A DNA stretch of 13,828 bases from Pseudomonadota bacterium (GTDB taxonomy: Bacteria > Pseudomonadota > Gammaproteobacteria > Burkholderiales > Thiobacillaceae), in the NCBI GenBank assembly GCA_021802595.1, contig JAJZRT010000029.1, positions 1 to 13,828 on the forward strand, read 5' to 3'. This document shows, in pieces, positions 1 through 6,099 of this stretch; within the stretch, counting starts at the first letter, position 1; each line of letters opens with the position of its first letter. The translations under genes were made by a program, and so were the position numbers. The notes beneath the pieces were generated by a model. That model saw only the letters and a list, made by a program, of their open reading frames with translations, was not told where the DNA came from and searched no databases.

Positions 1-314
1 CCTGGCGCCGGCTGGGACACGGCGATTGCCCCGGTGCCAACTGCCGTATCCCCATGACCCCACGACAGCGCGTTGGTGCCGATGGCCACCTGGTTCGAGT
101 ACGACCAAAGCGGGGAGATCGCCAGGGCCGGTGTTCCGCCCGCCTGGTTGGTGCCCGCCACCGATCCCGCACCGACCGCGATGGCGTTGTCTGCGCTGGC
201 CGTGGCCGGGGTGCTGCCGAACGACGGCGACGACACTTCGATGGTGTTGGTTTGGGCGTTGGCAAGGCTGGTCAGGGCGACGAGGACCAGGGCGGAACAA
301 ACGTTCTTCTTCAT
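1..314 (-). CDS. YadA-like trimeric autotransporter adhesin, N-terminal fragment (runs off the window)
   Basis: The minus strand opens with ATG at 314, preceded by an AAAGG ribosome binding site, and stays open to base 1 (104 codons visible). The N-terminus is a clean signal peptide with a predicted cleavage after LANA (about residue 20). It is followed by repeated degenerate motifs such as AIAVGAGSVA, QVAIGTNALS and TAVGTGAIAVS. These alternating A-I-x-V/I-G-x-x-A units are the signature of YadA/Hia head repeats, which form a left-handed beta-roll in type Vc secreted adhesins. The stalk and the C-terminal membrane anchor, needed for a firm call, lie outside the window. Such a protein would be exported to the cell surface and mediate attachment. 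It diverges from kfrA. An unrelated repeat-rich exported protein is the alternative. Confidence 0.7.
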   Translation of the reverse strand, partial: MKKNVCSALVLVALTSLANAQTNTIEVSSPSFGSTPATASADNAIAVGAGSVAGTNQAGGTPALAISPLWSYSNQVAIGTNALSWGHGDTAVGTGAIAVSQPAP

Positions 315-336
315 ACAGATTGCCTTTCAGTGAAAT

Positions 337-363
337 AAAAAAAACGGGAATTCCCCGCCGTTT
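337..363 (-). terminator. Terminator-like hairpin in the leader of the adhesin gene
   Basis: Read on the minus strand, a hairpin (AAACGG paired with CCGTTT, or the inner CGGG/CCCG) is followed directly by eight T residues. It lies only about 23 bp upstream of the adhesin start codon, too close for a promoter to fit between them. Transcripts entering from upstream would meet it first, so it may act as an attenuator or insulator. Confidence 0.5.
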
Positions 364-388
364 CCGACTATAGGCAGCAAAAAACCGC

Positions 389-417
389 TTGCATTGATCC
401 CGGTTGTTTCGTATCAT
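389..417 (+). promoter_or_regulatory. Sigma70-type promoter of kfrA
   Basis: A -35 element TTGCAT (389-394) and a -10 element TATCAT (412-417) are separated by exactly 17 bp and point toward kfrA. The -10 overlaps the first of two direct repeats, so a repressor bound there would occlude RNA polymerase. Confidence 0.6.
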
Positions 418-447
418 AACGTAACGTAACAATCATAACGTAACGTA
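413..447 (+). promoter_or_regulatory. Direct-repeat operator, probably bound by KfrA
   Basis: Two perfect copies of ATCATAACGTAACGTA (413-428 and 432-447) lie 19 bp apart, just under two helical turns. They run from the kfrA -10 element to about 20 bp before the start codon. KfrA proteins of IncP plasmids are known to bind and repress their own promoter, so autoregulation is the likely role. The assignment of KfrA as the binder is inferred from position. Confidence 0.6.
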
Positions 448-468
448 CTGAACGAAAGGGACGCCGAT

Positions 469-1368
469 ATGCCCCGCGAAGCCAGCATCACCTACGACCA
501 GGTCGCCGCCATCGCCGATGCCATCAAGGCCAGCGGCGCCAAACCCAACCCCCGGCTGATCCGTGAGCGCCACGGCTCCGGCAGCCTCGGCACCATCCAC
601 AAGCTCTTCCAGCAGTGGGAGGCCGGTCAGTCCCGCCAGATCGAAGCGGCCCTGGCCCTGCCCCCGGCCCTGCAGCGGGCCATCCTCGACTTCATGGCTC
701 AGGAGCTCGCCACCGCCCGCGCCGAGCTCGAGGCCAAGCTGCTGGATGCCCAGCAGGCCGCCAACGATCTGGCCGCCGAGAACGAACGGCAGGGCAACCA
801 CATCGAGGCACTGGAAACCACCGTCGAGGATCTGCAGGGAGAAAAGGCCACGCTTGCCGGCCGTGTCGCCCAGCTGGAAACCGACCTGGCCAGCGCCCGC
901 GATGAAGCCGCCCGGGAGCGCCAGGCCGCCGAAGCGGCCCGCACCGAGCTCGCCAAGGCCCAGCTGCGCCTGGAGGCCATGCCGATTCTGGAGAAAGAAA
1001 ACGAGCGCCTGCAGGCTGCCCTCGATGCGGAGCGTACCGCCCGCACGAATGCCGAGCGCCAGGCCGCGACCGCGGAGGCGAAAGCCGCCGGCCTCGCCGA
1101 TCGGCTGGCCGATGCCCAGGAGCGCCAGAAGCAGACCGCCGCCGACCTGGTGAAGAGTGAGGGTGACCGTCAGCGCCTCGCCGGCGAGCTCTCCGAGATC
1201 CAGAAGGAGGCCCGGGGCGCCTCGGCGCAGGTTGGTCAGCTGCAGGGCACCGTCAACACCCTGCAGCGCCAGATCGACGAGCAGGCGGCGATCATCAAGA
1301 GCATGACGCCGACGCCAGCCGCCAAGCCCGCGAAAGCTGCCGGCAAGAGCTCGGCCGACACCAAATGA
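469..1368 (+). CDS. kfrA: KfrA-family DNA-binding coiled-coil protein
   Basis: This 299-residue protein has a KfrA-type N-terminal DNA-binding region (about residues 1-50). It contains the sequence RERHGSGSLGTIHKLFQQW, typical of the plasmid replication-region DNA-binding family. A very long Ala/Glu/Arg/Gln-rich heptad stretch (about residues 55-280) then predicts an extended coiled coil, and the protein ends in a Lys/Ala-rich tail. KfrA of IncP plasmids is a transcriptional autorepressor whose coiled coil forms filament-like assemblies that aid stable inheritance. An AAAGGG site precedes the ATG. The direct repeats over its promoter fit autoregulation, and a strong terminator follows the gene. 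A large minus-strand open frame across this gene is only a shadow of its GC-rich coding. Confidence 0.88.
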   Translation: MPREASITYDQVAAIADAIKASGAKPNPRLIRERHGSGSLGTIHKLFQQWEAGQSRQIEAALALPPALQRAILDFMAQELATARAELEAKLLDAQQAANDLAAENERQGNHIEALETTVEDLQGEKATLAGRVAQLETDLASARDEAARERQAAEAARTELAKAQLRLEAMPILEKENERLQAALDAERTARTNAERQAATAEAKAAGLADRLADAQERQKQTAADLVKSEGDRQRLAGELSEIQKEARGASAQVGQLQGTVNTLQRQIDEQAAIIKSMTPTPAAKPAKAAGKSSADTK

Positions 1369-1371
1369 CAC

Positions 1372-1403
1372 GGGGCGGGGGCTTCCCCTCGCCCCTGCTT
1401 TTT
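1372..1403 (+). terminator. Rho-independent terminator of kfrA
   Basis: A GC-rich hairpin pairs GGGGCG with CGCCCC around an inner GGG/CCC, and is followed by TGCTTTTT. It starts four bases after the kfrA stop codon. Confidence 0.75.
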
Positions 1404-1434
1404 CCTGTAAATCAGGATTCCCGATTTACAGGAA
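1402..1434. repeat. Perfect 12-bp inverted repeat
   Basis: TTCCTGTAAATC (1402-1413) and its exact complement (1423-1434) flank a 9-base spacer. It begins within the T-run of the kfrA terminator. It has no T-run of its own and lies 50 bp before the next gene, so a protein-binding site or cruciform is as likely as a terminator. Confidence 0.6.
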
Positions 1435-1483
1435 TTTCAACCTACGCCGGCATCCCGGCCGGTGGCTTCTGGAGGTGAAAACG

Positions 1484-1879
1484 ATGGATGAAACCGAATT
1501 GCCGCTCTCCGATCTTGAACTGCTCCGCTCGGAGGTTTTGACCCAGCCGCCGGAGGCGGCACTGCCCCGCAATCTCTCCGACTACTGGCTCGATCTGATC
1601 GGCCGTGACCTCGAAGAGTGTGTCGGAGACGGGGCCGGAAATCACGATGAATCGACCCCTTACATGACCGCGCCGCTGGCGCTGATCCTGCACATCCTCA
1701 CCGGGAAAACTGGTAGCAACAAGCTGGAAGTTCCCCTTGACGACATGTTCAAGTATTTCCAGGACTACCGGATCGAAATCGCCCTGGAGAGCGTCCGGCG
1801 CCGCACGGACATAAGGCCGGAAGCTGCCACTCTCGAAACGATCTTCACCGAAAGAGACGTGCAGGTCGAAAGACGCTGA
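1484..1879 (+). CDS. Hypothetical acidic protein
   Basis: The frame encodes 131 residues from ATG 1484. That start is preferred over GTG 1475 because GGAGGT at 1471-1476 is then a perfect ribosome binding site 7 bases upstream. The protein is acidic, with no signal peptide or membrane segment. It contains a Leu-rich amphipathic N-terminus and the segment NLSDYWLDLIGRDLEECVGD. I do not recognise a family. It follows kfrA but is separated from it by a terminator and a 12-bp inverted repeat, so it may have its own promoter. It converges with the GNAT gene, and the two ends share a long hairpin. Confidence 0.65.
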   Translation: MDETELPLSDLELLRSEVLTQPPEAALPRNLSDYWLDLIGRDLEECVGDGAGNHDESTPYMTAPLALILHILTGKTGSNKLEVPLDDMFKYFQDYRIEIALESVRRRTDIRPEAATLETIFTERDVQVERR

Positions 1880-1889
1880 ATCTCCCCAC

Positions 1890-1924
1890 CGTGATGCAGC
1901 CAACATCAATGGCGCTGCATCACG
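1890..1924. terminator. Long hairpin between convergent genes, possible bidirectional terminator
   Basis: CGTGATGCAGC (1890-1900) and its exact complement (1914-1924) form an 11-bp stem with a 13-base loop. It sits between the stop of the unknown plus-strand gene and overlaps the last codons of the GNAT gene. Neither side has a clear T-run, so termination is likely from position but not proven. Confidence 0.45.
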
Positions 1925-2442
1925 CTCCTGATCGCATCCTGGAACTTCCTTTCCATCCTGGTATCGATCAAGAACCGCGTTCCTTCATCACCAGTCCCAA
2001 CATGCACGAAGCCATGCTTCACCAGCATGTTCATGGCAATCTCAGATCCTTGATTGCATCGGCACATCAGATTGCTTTTTCTCTCGGCCGCAAGCACCTC
2101 ACCAAACATCAGCTTGCCCAGCCCGCGCTTCCGGTACTCCGGCTTGATCGCCGACATCCAGAACTCATTAACCTGCCCTGGCCCATCACCGCACAGCATG
2201 ACAAACCCAAGGGGGAGCTCTTTCGCCTGCGCCGGATTGAAGTAGATGTATCCCCAGAAGCGTTGCATCCCTGCCCCGCCTTTTGTCAGGAATCCGGTTT
2301 CGATTGCTCGCTTCAATCCATCGAAGAACAAGTGGTCGGCATTGCCGCCGGCTAACTGCCGATCAAATACGCCGGTCAACGCGCCGTCGATAACCAGTTC
2401 CCTGACAAATTCAAAGTGCTTTACCGCCATCTTCTTTAGCAC
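1906..2442 (-). CDS. GNAT-family N-acetyltransferase
   Basis: The 178-residue protein carries the core GNAT acetyl-CoA-binding motif A at about residues 93-116 (EFWMSAIKPEYRKRGLGK). R104-K-R-G-L-G109 is the pyrophosphate-binding R/Q-x-x-G-x-G/A loop. Motif B follows at 130-146 with N130 and the sequence MLVKHGFVHVG. It would transfer an acetyl group from acetyl-CoA to an amine; the substrate (protein, small molecule or antibiotic) cannot be read from sequence. GTG 2442 is chosen because AAGG lies 8 bases upstream; ATG 2430 is possible. It is the last gene of the minus-strand operon behind the TraK-like and Lar-like genes, in the predicted leading region of transfer, so a role in establishment or counter-defence is conceivable. 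Confidence 0.8.
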   Translation of the reverse strand: MLKKMAVKHFEFVRELVIDGALTGVFDRQLAGGNADHLFFDGLKRAIETGFLTKGGAGMQRFWGYIYFNPAQAKELPLGFVMLCGDGPGQVNEFWMSAIKPEYRKRGLGKLMFGEVLAAERKSNLMCRCNQGSEIAMNMLVKHGFVHVGTGDEGTRFLIDTRMERKFQDAIRSVMQRH

Positions 2443-2457
2443 TTCTCTTCCCTTCTT

Positions 2458-2664
2458 CTAGTAAGCTGGTATCGCACACTGGCCCTGAAAGTCGGCCTTC
2501 ATCGTCGCGGCATTCCATGAAGCCTCCGCTTCCGCCTGGCTCGTTGCTGGCTCGGCCATGAAACCGCAACACGTGCACCGGACGAAGTGCGGACGATCAG
2601 CCGCGTTGCAGTACGCTGGCTTACCGCTCCATCCGCACTTCGGGCATGGCTGCTCAATTGCCAT
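2458..2664 (-). CDS. Lar-like restriction-alleviation zinc-ribbon protein
   Basis: The 68-residue protein has two CxxC knuckles, C7-P-K-C10 and C30-T-C-C33, followed by an Ala/Glu helix ending in SWN (residues 49-51). The spacing, and the pattern of a CPxCG start with a C-terminal AEAxWN helix, match the Lar family. Lar proteins (for example from Rac prophage) relieve type I restriction by altering the modification activity of the host enzyme. Its start overlaps the end of the TraK-like gene by 11 bp, indicating translational coupling. By predicted nick polarity it is among the first genes to enter a recipient, where anti-restriction would be useful. It may instead be a generic small zinc-ribbon protein. 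Confidence 0.7.
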   Translation of the reverse strand: MAIEQPCPKCGWSGKPAYCNAADRPHFVRCTCCGFMAEPATSQAEAEASWNAATMKADFQGQCAIPAY

Positions 2665-2971
2665 CGCTGCCGCCTCCCGGTTGCCCTGCGCTTGCCAGTA
2701 CTGCGTCGTTCTTTCCCTTCGCTCTCTTCGCCGCTCTCGTCTCGGTTTTCAGGGTACTGATACCGACATCGACGTTCTTCGACTTGAAGTGCTCGATGAT
2801 TTCTTCCAGCGTGTAGCCCTTCGCCTGTGCTGCCTTGATTTCCGACTTGAGCGAACGAACGAGCTCCGCAGCCGTGAATTCCTTCACCTTCGGTTTCTCC
2901 GGAAGACCCGCCAGCGATGCAGCCAGCGTGTCCCGTGCCTCTTGGTTGAACCGTTTCCCTTTTCCAGCCAT
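2654..2971 (-). CDS. TraK-like oriT-binding accessory protein
   Basis: The chosen ATG at 2971 gives 105 residues starting MAGKGKRFNQEARDTL, with GGAGG 9 bases upstream; a longer start at 3016 lacks one. A middle helix-rich segment (AAQAKGYTLEEIIEHF, then VGISTLKTETRAAKR) resembles the part of RP4 TraK that reads GYALVTIWEH and then SYETFRSHARR. TraK binds the leading side of oriT and bends it for the relaxase. The genetic position is also the same as in RP4: divergent from the traJ/mobC-relaxase pair with oriT between them. The C-terminus is Lys/Gly/Ser-rich. It heads the operon with the Lar-like and GNAT genes. Similarity is by pattern only, so another small plasmid DNA-binding protein is possible. 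Confidence 0.55.
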   Translation of the reverse strand: MAGKGKRFNQEARDTLAASLAGLPEKPKVKEFTAAELVRSLKSEIKAAQAKGYTLEEIIEHFKSKNVDVGISTLKTETRAAKRAKGKNDAVLASAGQPGGGSDGN

Positions 2972-2999
2972 TTCAATACCTCCATTGTTGATTAGCGAT

Positions 3000-3240
3000 T
3001 CCATCGTATTACCCACAACAATACGTTGTCAATGCCGGTTTTGTGTGCTAACAATGGCGGCAACGAAGAGAGGCGTAAAAGACGCGGACAGGATGCGTGT
3101 TGAGCGTACAAACACAAAGGGTTTATACACTCACCGCGGCGACGTAATCCGCCTTCGGCTCCTCACTCTTCCGCTACACGACCTGCTCAGGGCTTCGCCC
3201 CGAGACCCCGACGGTGGCACGCCACCGGTAGCGCACTGAA
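3000..3240. other. oriT: Predicted origin of transfer (oriT), RP4-like, nick motif on the minus strand
   Basis: The 317-bp gap between the divergent TraK-like gene and mobC contains ATCCTG on the minus strand (3094-3089), the nick hexamer shared by IncP, IncI and Ti-border sites. Cleavage would fall after the G, between 3089 and 3088. On the 5' side of that strand a short inverted repeat, GTGTT (3115-3111) and AACAC (3101-3097), ends 8 bases before the nick, as in RP4. The order mobC side, inverted repeat, nick, TraK side is also that of RP4. To the right are further hairpins, notably CGGTGGC/GCCACCG (3212-3227) and GGGC/GCCC near 3190-3200. Inferred, not tested. Confidence 0.6.
3003..3032 (-). 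promoter_or_regulatory. Promoter and palindromic operator of the TraK-like operon
   Basis: On the minus strand a perfect -35 TTGACA (3032-3027) and a -10 TACGAT (3008-3003) are 18 bp apart and point to the TraK-like gene. Between them lies the palindrome ACAAC-N5-GTTGT (3015-3029), overlapping the -35. This is a good site for autorepression by a relaxosome protein. Confidence 0.6.
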
Positions 3241-3247
3241 CTTGCGG

Positions 3248-3273
3248 CGTTGGTAGTTTCCAACGTCAGAAAT
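3248..3273 (+). promoter_or_regulatory. Shared operator-like motif, copy 1 (mobC)
   Basis: TTCCAACGTCAGAAAT at 3258-3273 lies 15 bp before the mobC start. A CGTTGG at 3248-3253 faces the CCAACG, giving a small inverted repeat. The same motif occurs before three other genes in the window. Confidence 0.55.
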
Positions 3274-3288
3274 AGAAGGGATAGAACG

Positions 3289-3624
3289 ATGGCTTTCAAG
3301 ACGACCGATGAACCGCTAACCACTCGCCTCTACATCCGCTTTTCCGAGCCGCAAAAAAAGCAGCTTCGCGAGAATGCGGAGCAATGCCTTGTGTCGATGA
3401 GTGAGTTCGTTCGCCGGGCTTCACTCGGCAAACGAATCATTCCGCGCACGGATTACCAGATGCTCAATGAGCTCCGCCGGCAAGGTGGCAACCTGCGCAA
3501 TCTCCTCTCGGAGAAGATCGACGGTGCAAGGGATAAGGAGATCGCTCTGGCAGCAATCGAGGCATTGCGGGACATCGTTCGTGTCATCGATAAGGCGATT
3601 GATTTCGAGGGCGACGAGCAATGA
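3289..3624 (+). CDS. mobC: MobC/NikA-type relaxosome accessory protein
   Basis: The 111-residue protein starts at ATG 3289 with AAGGGA upstream. It shows a ribbon-helix-helix N-terminus: a strand TTRLYIRFSEPQKKQL, then a helix and the turn VSMSEFVRRASLGKRI. A MobC-like C-terminal helical region follows with NELRRQGGNLRNLLSE (about residues 60-78). NikA/TraJ/MobC proteins bind the inverted repeat of oriT as dimers and recruit the relaxase. The gene overlaps the relaxase start by ATGA, so the two are translationally coupled. An operator-like motif lies immediately upstream, and this protein may itself repress from oriT. Confidence 0.85.
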   Translation: MAFKTTDEPLTTRLYIRFSEPQKKQLRENAEQCLVSMSEFVRRASLGKRIIPRTDYQMLNELRRQGGNLRNLLSEKIDGARDKEIALAAIEALRDIVRVIDKAIDFEGDEQ

Positions 3625-5756
3625 TCGGCACCTTTTCAGAGAAGCGTAAAGACGGCGGTTCGAGCTTCAAGGCCTTGCATGACTACATGCTTTATGAAGT
3701 CGATCGAGAGACCGGCGAAGTCATCGAGCGTGGCGAGGTCTTTACAACCGACAACATCCTCACGCCGGAGACGGCCGCCAAGGAAATGAAGATGGTCGCC
3801 CGGATGAGCTACCGAACAAAGGACCCGGTGCTTCACTACATCCTGTCCTGGCCGGCCAGCGAGAAGCCGACATCGGAACAGCAGAAAGAGTGCTTCCGGC
3901 GCACGTTGAAGGCACTCGGGCTGGATGGACACCAGGCGATTGCAATCGGGCACGGTGACACCGACAACTTCCATCTGCACATCATGGCGAATCGGGTTCA
4001 TTCAGAAAGCTATAAGGCTCATGCACCGGAGTGGGCACAGTACAGCCTGCACGAAGAATGCCGCTATCTGGAACGGGAATTCGGTTGGTCGGAGGATCGG
4101 GGCCTATACCGTTGGGACGAGACGAAAGGCCGGCCAGTCAAGACGGAGGCGGCGCTGTTGGAACAGTGGCAACGCGAACGGGAATTCAAGGGAAATACAG
4201 CCATCGGCAAGGGCGGCAAGATGGAGACCTTCGGCGATGAGGAAACGCTGCAGAGCTACTGCCGTGGGAAACCGTTGAAGGCAATACGCGAGGTGATGAA
4301 GTCGGAGAACCCGACGTGGCAGGATCTTCATACCGCTCTACAAAAGCACGGGCTTGCAATTCACCAAGGGAAGAAGGGCGGATACACCATCAGCGATAAG
4401 GATGGTGCCGTTCATGTGAAGGCAAGCGATGCCTTTAGAGAGTGGTTTTCAGGGAAGGAGAAGCGGGCCGATCTGGAGCGGCGTTTCGGAGCATTCGAGG
4501 AGCCGAAGGAAAGACATGCGCCGAGCCAAGGCGTCTATCTCAAAGAACGATCGAAACGCGATCCGAACGCACGTGAAGCCGCCAGGGAAAAGCGGGCGAT
4601 GGATAGGAAGGCGTTGAAGGACGATTTCAAGCGATATAAACAACAGTGCCGGTCGGTGGCCGTGGGCTTGGATAAGGCCGAGGTCGCACGGCGCCGGCAG
4701 GCGATCACCGACCACTTCAAAGCGGAGCGTGAGAAGGTCAAAAGCAGCGGCCTGGATGCGAACCAGCGGAAGGCCTTGTACAGCGTCCTGGCGATGGATC
4801 TGGTGAAGGCGCGGGCACAACTGACGGCAGACCTGGCGGAGGAACGGAAGCGGATCAAGGAAGCGAATCGACCAAAGACGTTCAGGGAATGGACGGCGGA
4901 TCGGGCGGAGGAAGGCAACCAGGCGGCGATCGCACAGCTGCGCGGCTGGGCCTACGCCGACAAGCGGCAGGGCAAGCGCCTGGAGCTCGAGGAGGCCGAG
5001 CTGCTGAAACAGAACTGCATCATGTATTCGCGACCAGCTGATCCGGTGGCCAAGGCGCAGATCCTCGCCGGCATCACTTATCGGGTGAATCGCGGCAATG
5101 GGGCGGTGACGTACCTGCTCCGGAGCCGGGATGCTTTCACCGACCATGGGCGGTTAATTCATATGAGCGCCGCCGGCGCCGGCGATCCGGAGAGCATCAA
5201 GGCGGCCCTGCTCCTGGCAAAGCAGAAGTTCGGGGCAACGTTGACGATCAACGGCAGCCCGGAATTCAGGAAGCTTGTCATTGCGGCGATGAAAGACGAG
5301 CCGGCACTGCAGGATGTGCGCTTCGCCGATCCGATGCTCGAGCGTGAGCGACAAAAGGCGATGGGGAAGGGAAAGGAGGCGAAGCCGATGCCGAGTCCTG
5401 CACCCTCCCCTTCTCCGGCGCCTGTGCGGCCACCGGAACGGCCGCAGGCCTCCGCCGTCCAGGACGTGGCCACCAGTCACGAGCTCGCCGCGAACTGGAT
5501 CAGGGAGCACGGCCGGCACCCGGACTGGGCCGATGCGAAGATGGACGGCGTACGCTACCAGGGCGAGATCCTGCACGAGACCACTCACCACCTGGTGCAG
5601 GATGTCGGCCGCGGTACGGTGATCCATCGGAAGTCGGATCTGGATGGTGCCCACCAGGTCGGGACGCGGGTTGCTATTCGATACCAGGGAGGGCGTGGTG
5701 CGGTGCAGGCCTTGCCGCCGGTGCAGCGGCCGACCGGGCGCGGTGGCCGGTCCTGA
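3621..5756 (+). CDS. MOBP relaxase with C-terminal LPD7-like and KfrB-like domains
   Basis: The 711-residue protein begins with a MOBP relaxase domain (about 1-250). Tyr22 or Tyr25 in FKALHDYMLYE is the candidate nicking tyrosine, and H111-x-D-T-D-N-x-H118-x-H120 is the metal-binding histidine motif. It would cut one strand at oriT, stay bound to the 5' end and pilot it into the T4SS. A charged helical linker (about 280-470) leads to a segment near 474-580 (ILAGITYRVNRGNGAVTYLL onward) resembling LPD7 domains of large mobile-element proteins. A Pro-rich spacer follows. The last about 65 residues (GVRYQGEILHETTHHLVQDV, then TRVAIRYQGG) resemble the KfrB domain. It starts inside the mobC stop (ATGA). 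The traI/virD2 naming is uncertain, so no symbol is given. Confidence 0.88.
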   Translation: MIGTFSEKRKDGGSSFKALHDYMLYEVDRETGEVIERGEVFTTDNILTPETAAKEMKMVARMSYRTKDPVLHYILSWPASEKPTSEQQKECFRRTLKALGLDGHQAIAIGHGDTDNFHLHIMANRVHSESYKAHAPEWAQYSLHEECRYLEREFGWSEDRGLYRWDETKGRPVKTEAALLEQWQREREFKGNTAIGKGGKMETFGDEETLQSYCRGKPLKAIREVMKSENPTWQDLHTALQKHGLAIHQGKKGGYTISDKDGAVHVKASDAFREWFSGKEKRADLERRFGAFEEPKERHAPSQGVYLKERSKRDPNAREAAREKRAMDRKALKDDFKRYKQQCRSVAVGLDKAEVARRRQAITDHFKAEREKVKSSGLDANQRKALYSVLAMDLVKARAQLTADLAEERKRIKEANRPKTFREWTADRAEEGNQAAIAQLRGWAYADKRQGKRLELEEAELLKQNCIMYSRPADPVAKAQILAGITYRVNRGNGAVTYLLRSRDAFTDHGRLIHMSAAGAGDPESIKAALLLAKQKFGATLTINGSPEFRKLVIAAMKDEPALQDVRFADPMLERERQKAMGKGKEAKPMPSPAPSPSPAPVRPPERPQASAVQDVATSHELAANWIREHGRHPDWADAKMDGVRYQGEILHETTHHLVQDVGRGTVIHRKSDLDGAHQVGTRVAIRYQGGRGAVQALPPVQRPTGRGGRS

Positions 5757-5760
5757 ACTG

Positions 5761-5787
5761 TTGACTTGGTGCGTTTTGGCGTACAAT
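5761..5787 (+). promoter_or_regulatory. Possible promoter antisense to the hidden small gene
   Basis: TTGACT (5761-5766) and TACAAT (5782-5787) are good hexamers, but the 15-bp spacer is short. A transcript from here would start in the A-run and read across the small minus-strand gene as antisense RNA. Confidence 0.3.
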
Positions 5788-5822
5788 AAAAAAACGCCGA
5801 GGAAGTTGGAGCTTCCCCGGCG
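5788..5822 (-). terminator. Rho-independent terminator of the hidden 29-codon gene
   Basis: On the minus strand a strong hairpin (CGCCG and GGAAG arms paired with CTTCC and CGGCG around a 6-base loop) is followed by seven T residues. It begins 14 bp after the stop codon of the small gene at 5836-5925 and cannot serve any other minus-strand gene. Confidence 0.75.
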
Positions 5823-5835
5823 AGGCATCAACCTA

Positions 5836-5925
5836 TCAACACCACAACGTCAACAAGGCCAAAATAATGGCTTTGCTTAGTTGTAGCTCAAGGCTGAATC
5901 GTCCCAGCTTTAGCTTGAGTCTCAT
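5836..5925 (-). CDS. Small hydrophobic-tailed protein, 29 residues, unknown function
   Basis: ATG at 5925 is preceded by AAAGGAGG with a 7-base spacer, the strongest ribosome binding site in the window. The frame ends at TGA 5836 and a classic terminator follows 14 bp later. The product has a basic, amphipathic N-terminus (MRLKLKLGRFSLELQL) and a hydrophobic C-terminal half (AIILALLTLW), suggesting a membrane-associated peptide. A plausible promoter and a highly structured leader lie upstream. I do not recognise the family. A possible promoter on the opposite strand could make an antisense RNA, giving a type I toxin-antitoxin-like layout, but a small regulatory or membrane protein is equally possible. 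The full promoter-leader-SD-ORF-terminator set makes chance unlikely. Confidence 0.65.
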   Translation of the reverse strand: MRLKLKLGRFSLELQLSKAIILALLTLWC

Positions 5926-5966
5926 ACCGGACCCTCCTTTCTAGGCGAGGGTTCACGACCTGAAAC

Positions 5967-6001
5967 GCGGCGCCCCTGTGATGCAAGCACCTGGGCGCCG
6001 C
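5967..6001 (-). other. GC-rich hairpin in the leader of the small gene
   Basis: GCGGCGCCC (5967-5975) and its exact complement (5993-6001) form a 9-bp stem. The 17-base loop can pair further through GTG/CAC. It lies between the predicted minus-strand promoter and the small gene, so it would be part of a long structured 5' leader or a separate small RNA. Confidence 0.5.
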
Positions 6002-6029
6002 TGGTCGATTCCCTGTGCGCCCGGCGCGC

Positions 6030-6058
6030 ATTCTAGCGGTGATTCGATTCCAGCCCAA
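6030..6058 (-). promoter_or_regulatory. Putative promoter of the small minus-strand gene
   Basis: TTGGGC (6058-6053) and TAGAAT (6035-6030) are separated by 17 bp on the minus strand. The -10 is close to consensus and the -35 is weak. Confidence 0.4.
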
Positions 6059-6099
6059 ATTACGCTTGGGTACGCGGCTATTGTTTTATTTGATGTAAT

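Noticed and set aside
26..373. Plus-strand open frames over the adhesin gene
   Set aside because: Low-quality Arg/Trp/Pro-rich translations; the minus-strand frame has a signal peptide, RBS and head repeats.
433..1371. 312-codon minus-strand open frame opposite kfrA
   Set aside because: It is a GC-bias shadow of the kfrA codons, Leu/Gly-rich without recognisable domains; kfrA has the RBS, promoter and family match.
5842..5856. Fifth copy of the shared operator motif (CAACGTCA)
   Set aside because: Only eight bases match and it lies inside the small gene rather than upstream of a start codon.
5867..5944. 25-residue plus-strand frame opposite the small minus-strand gene
   Set aside because: It lacks a good ribosome binding site and is antisense to the frame that has SD and terminator.
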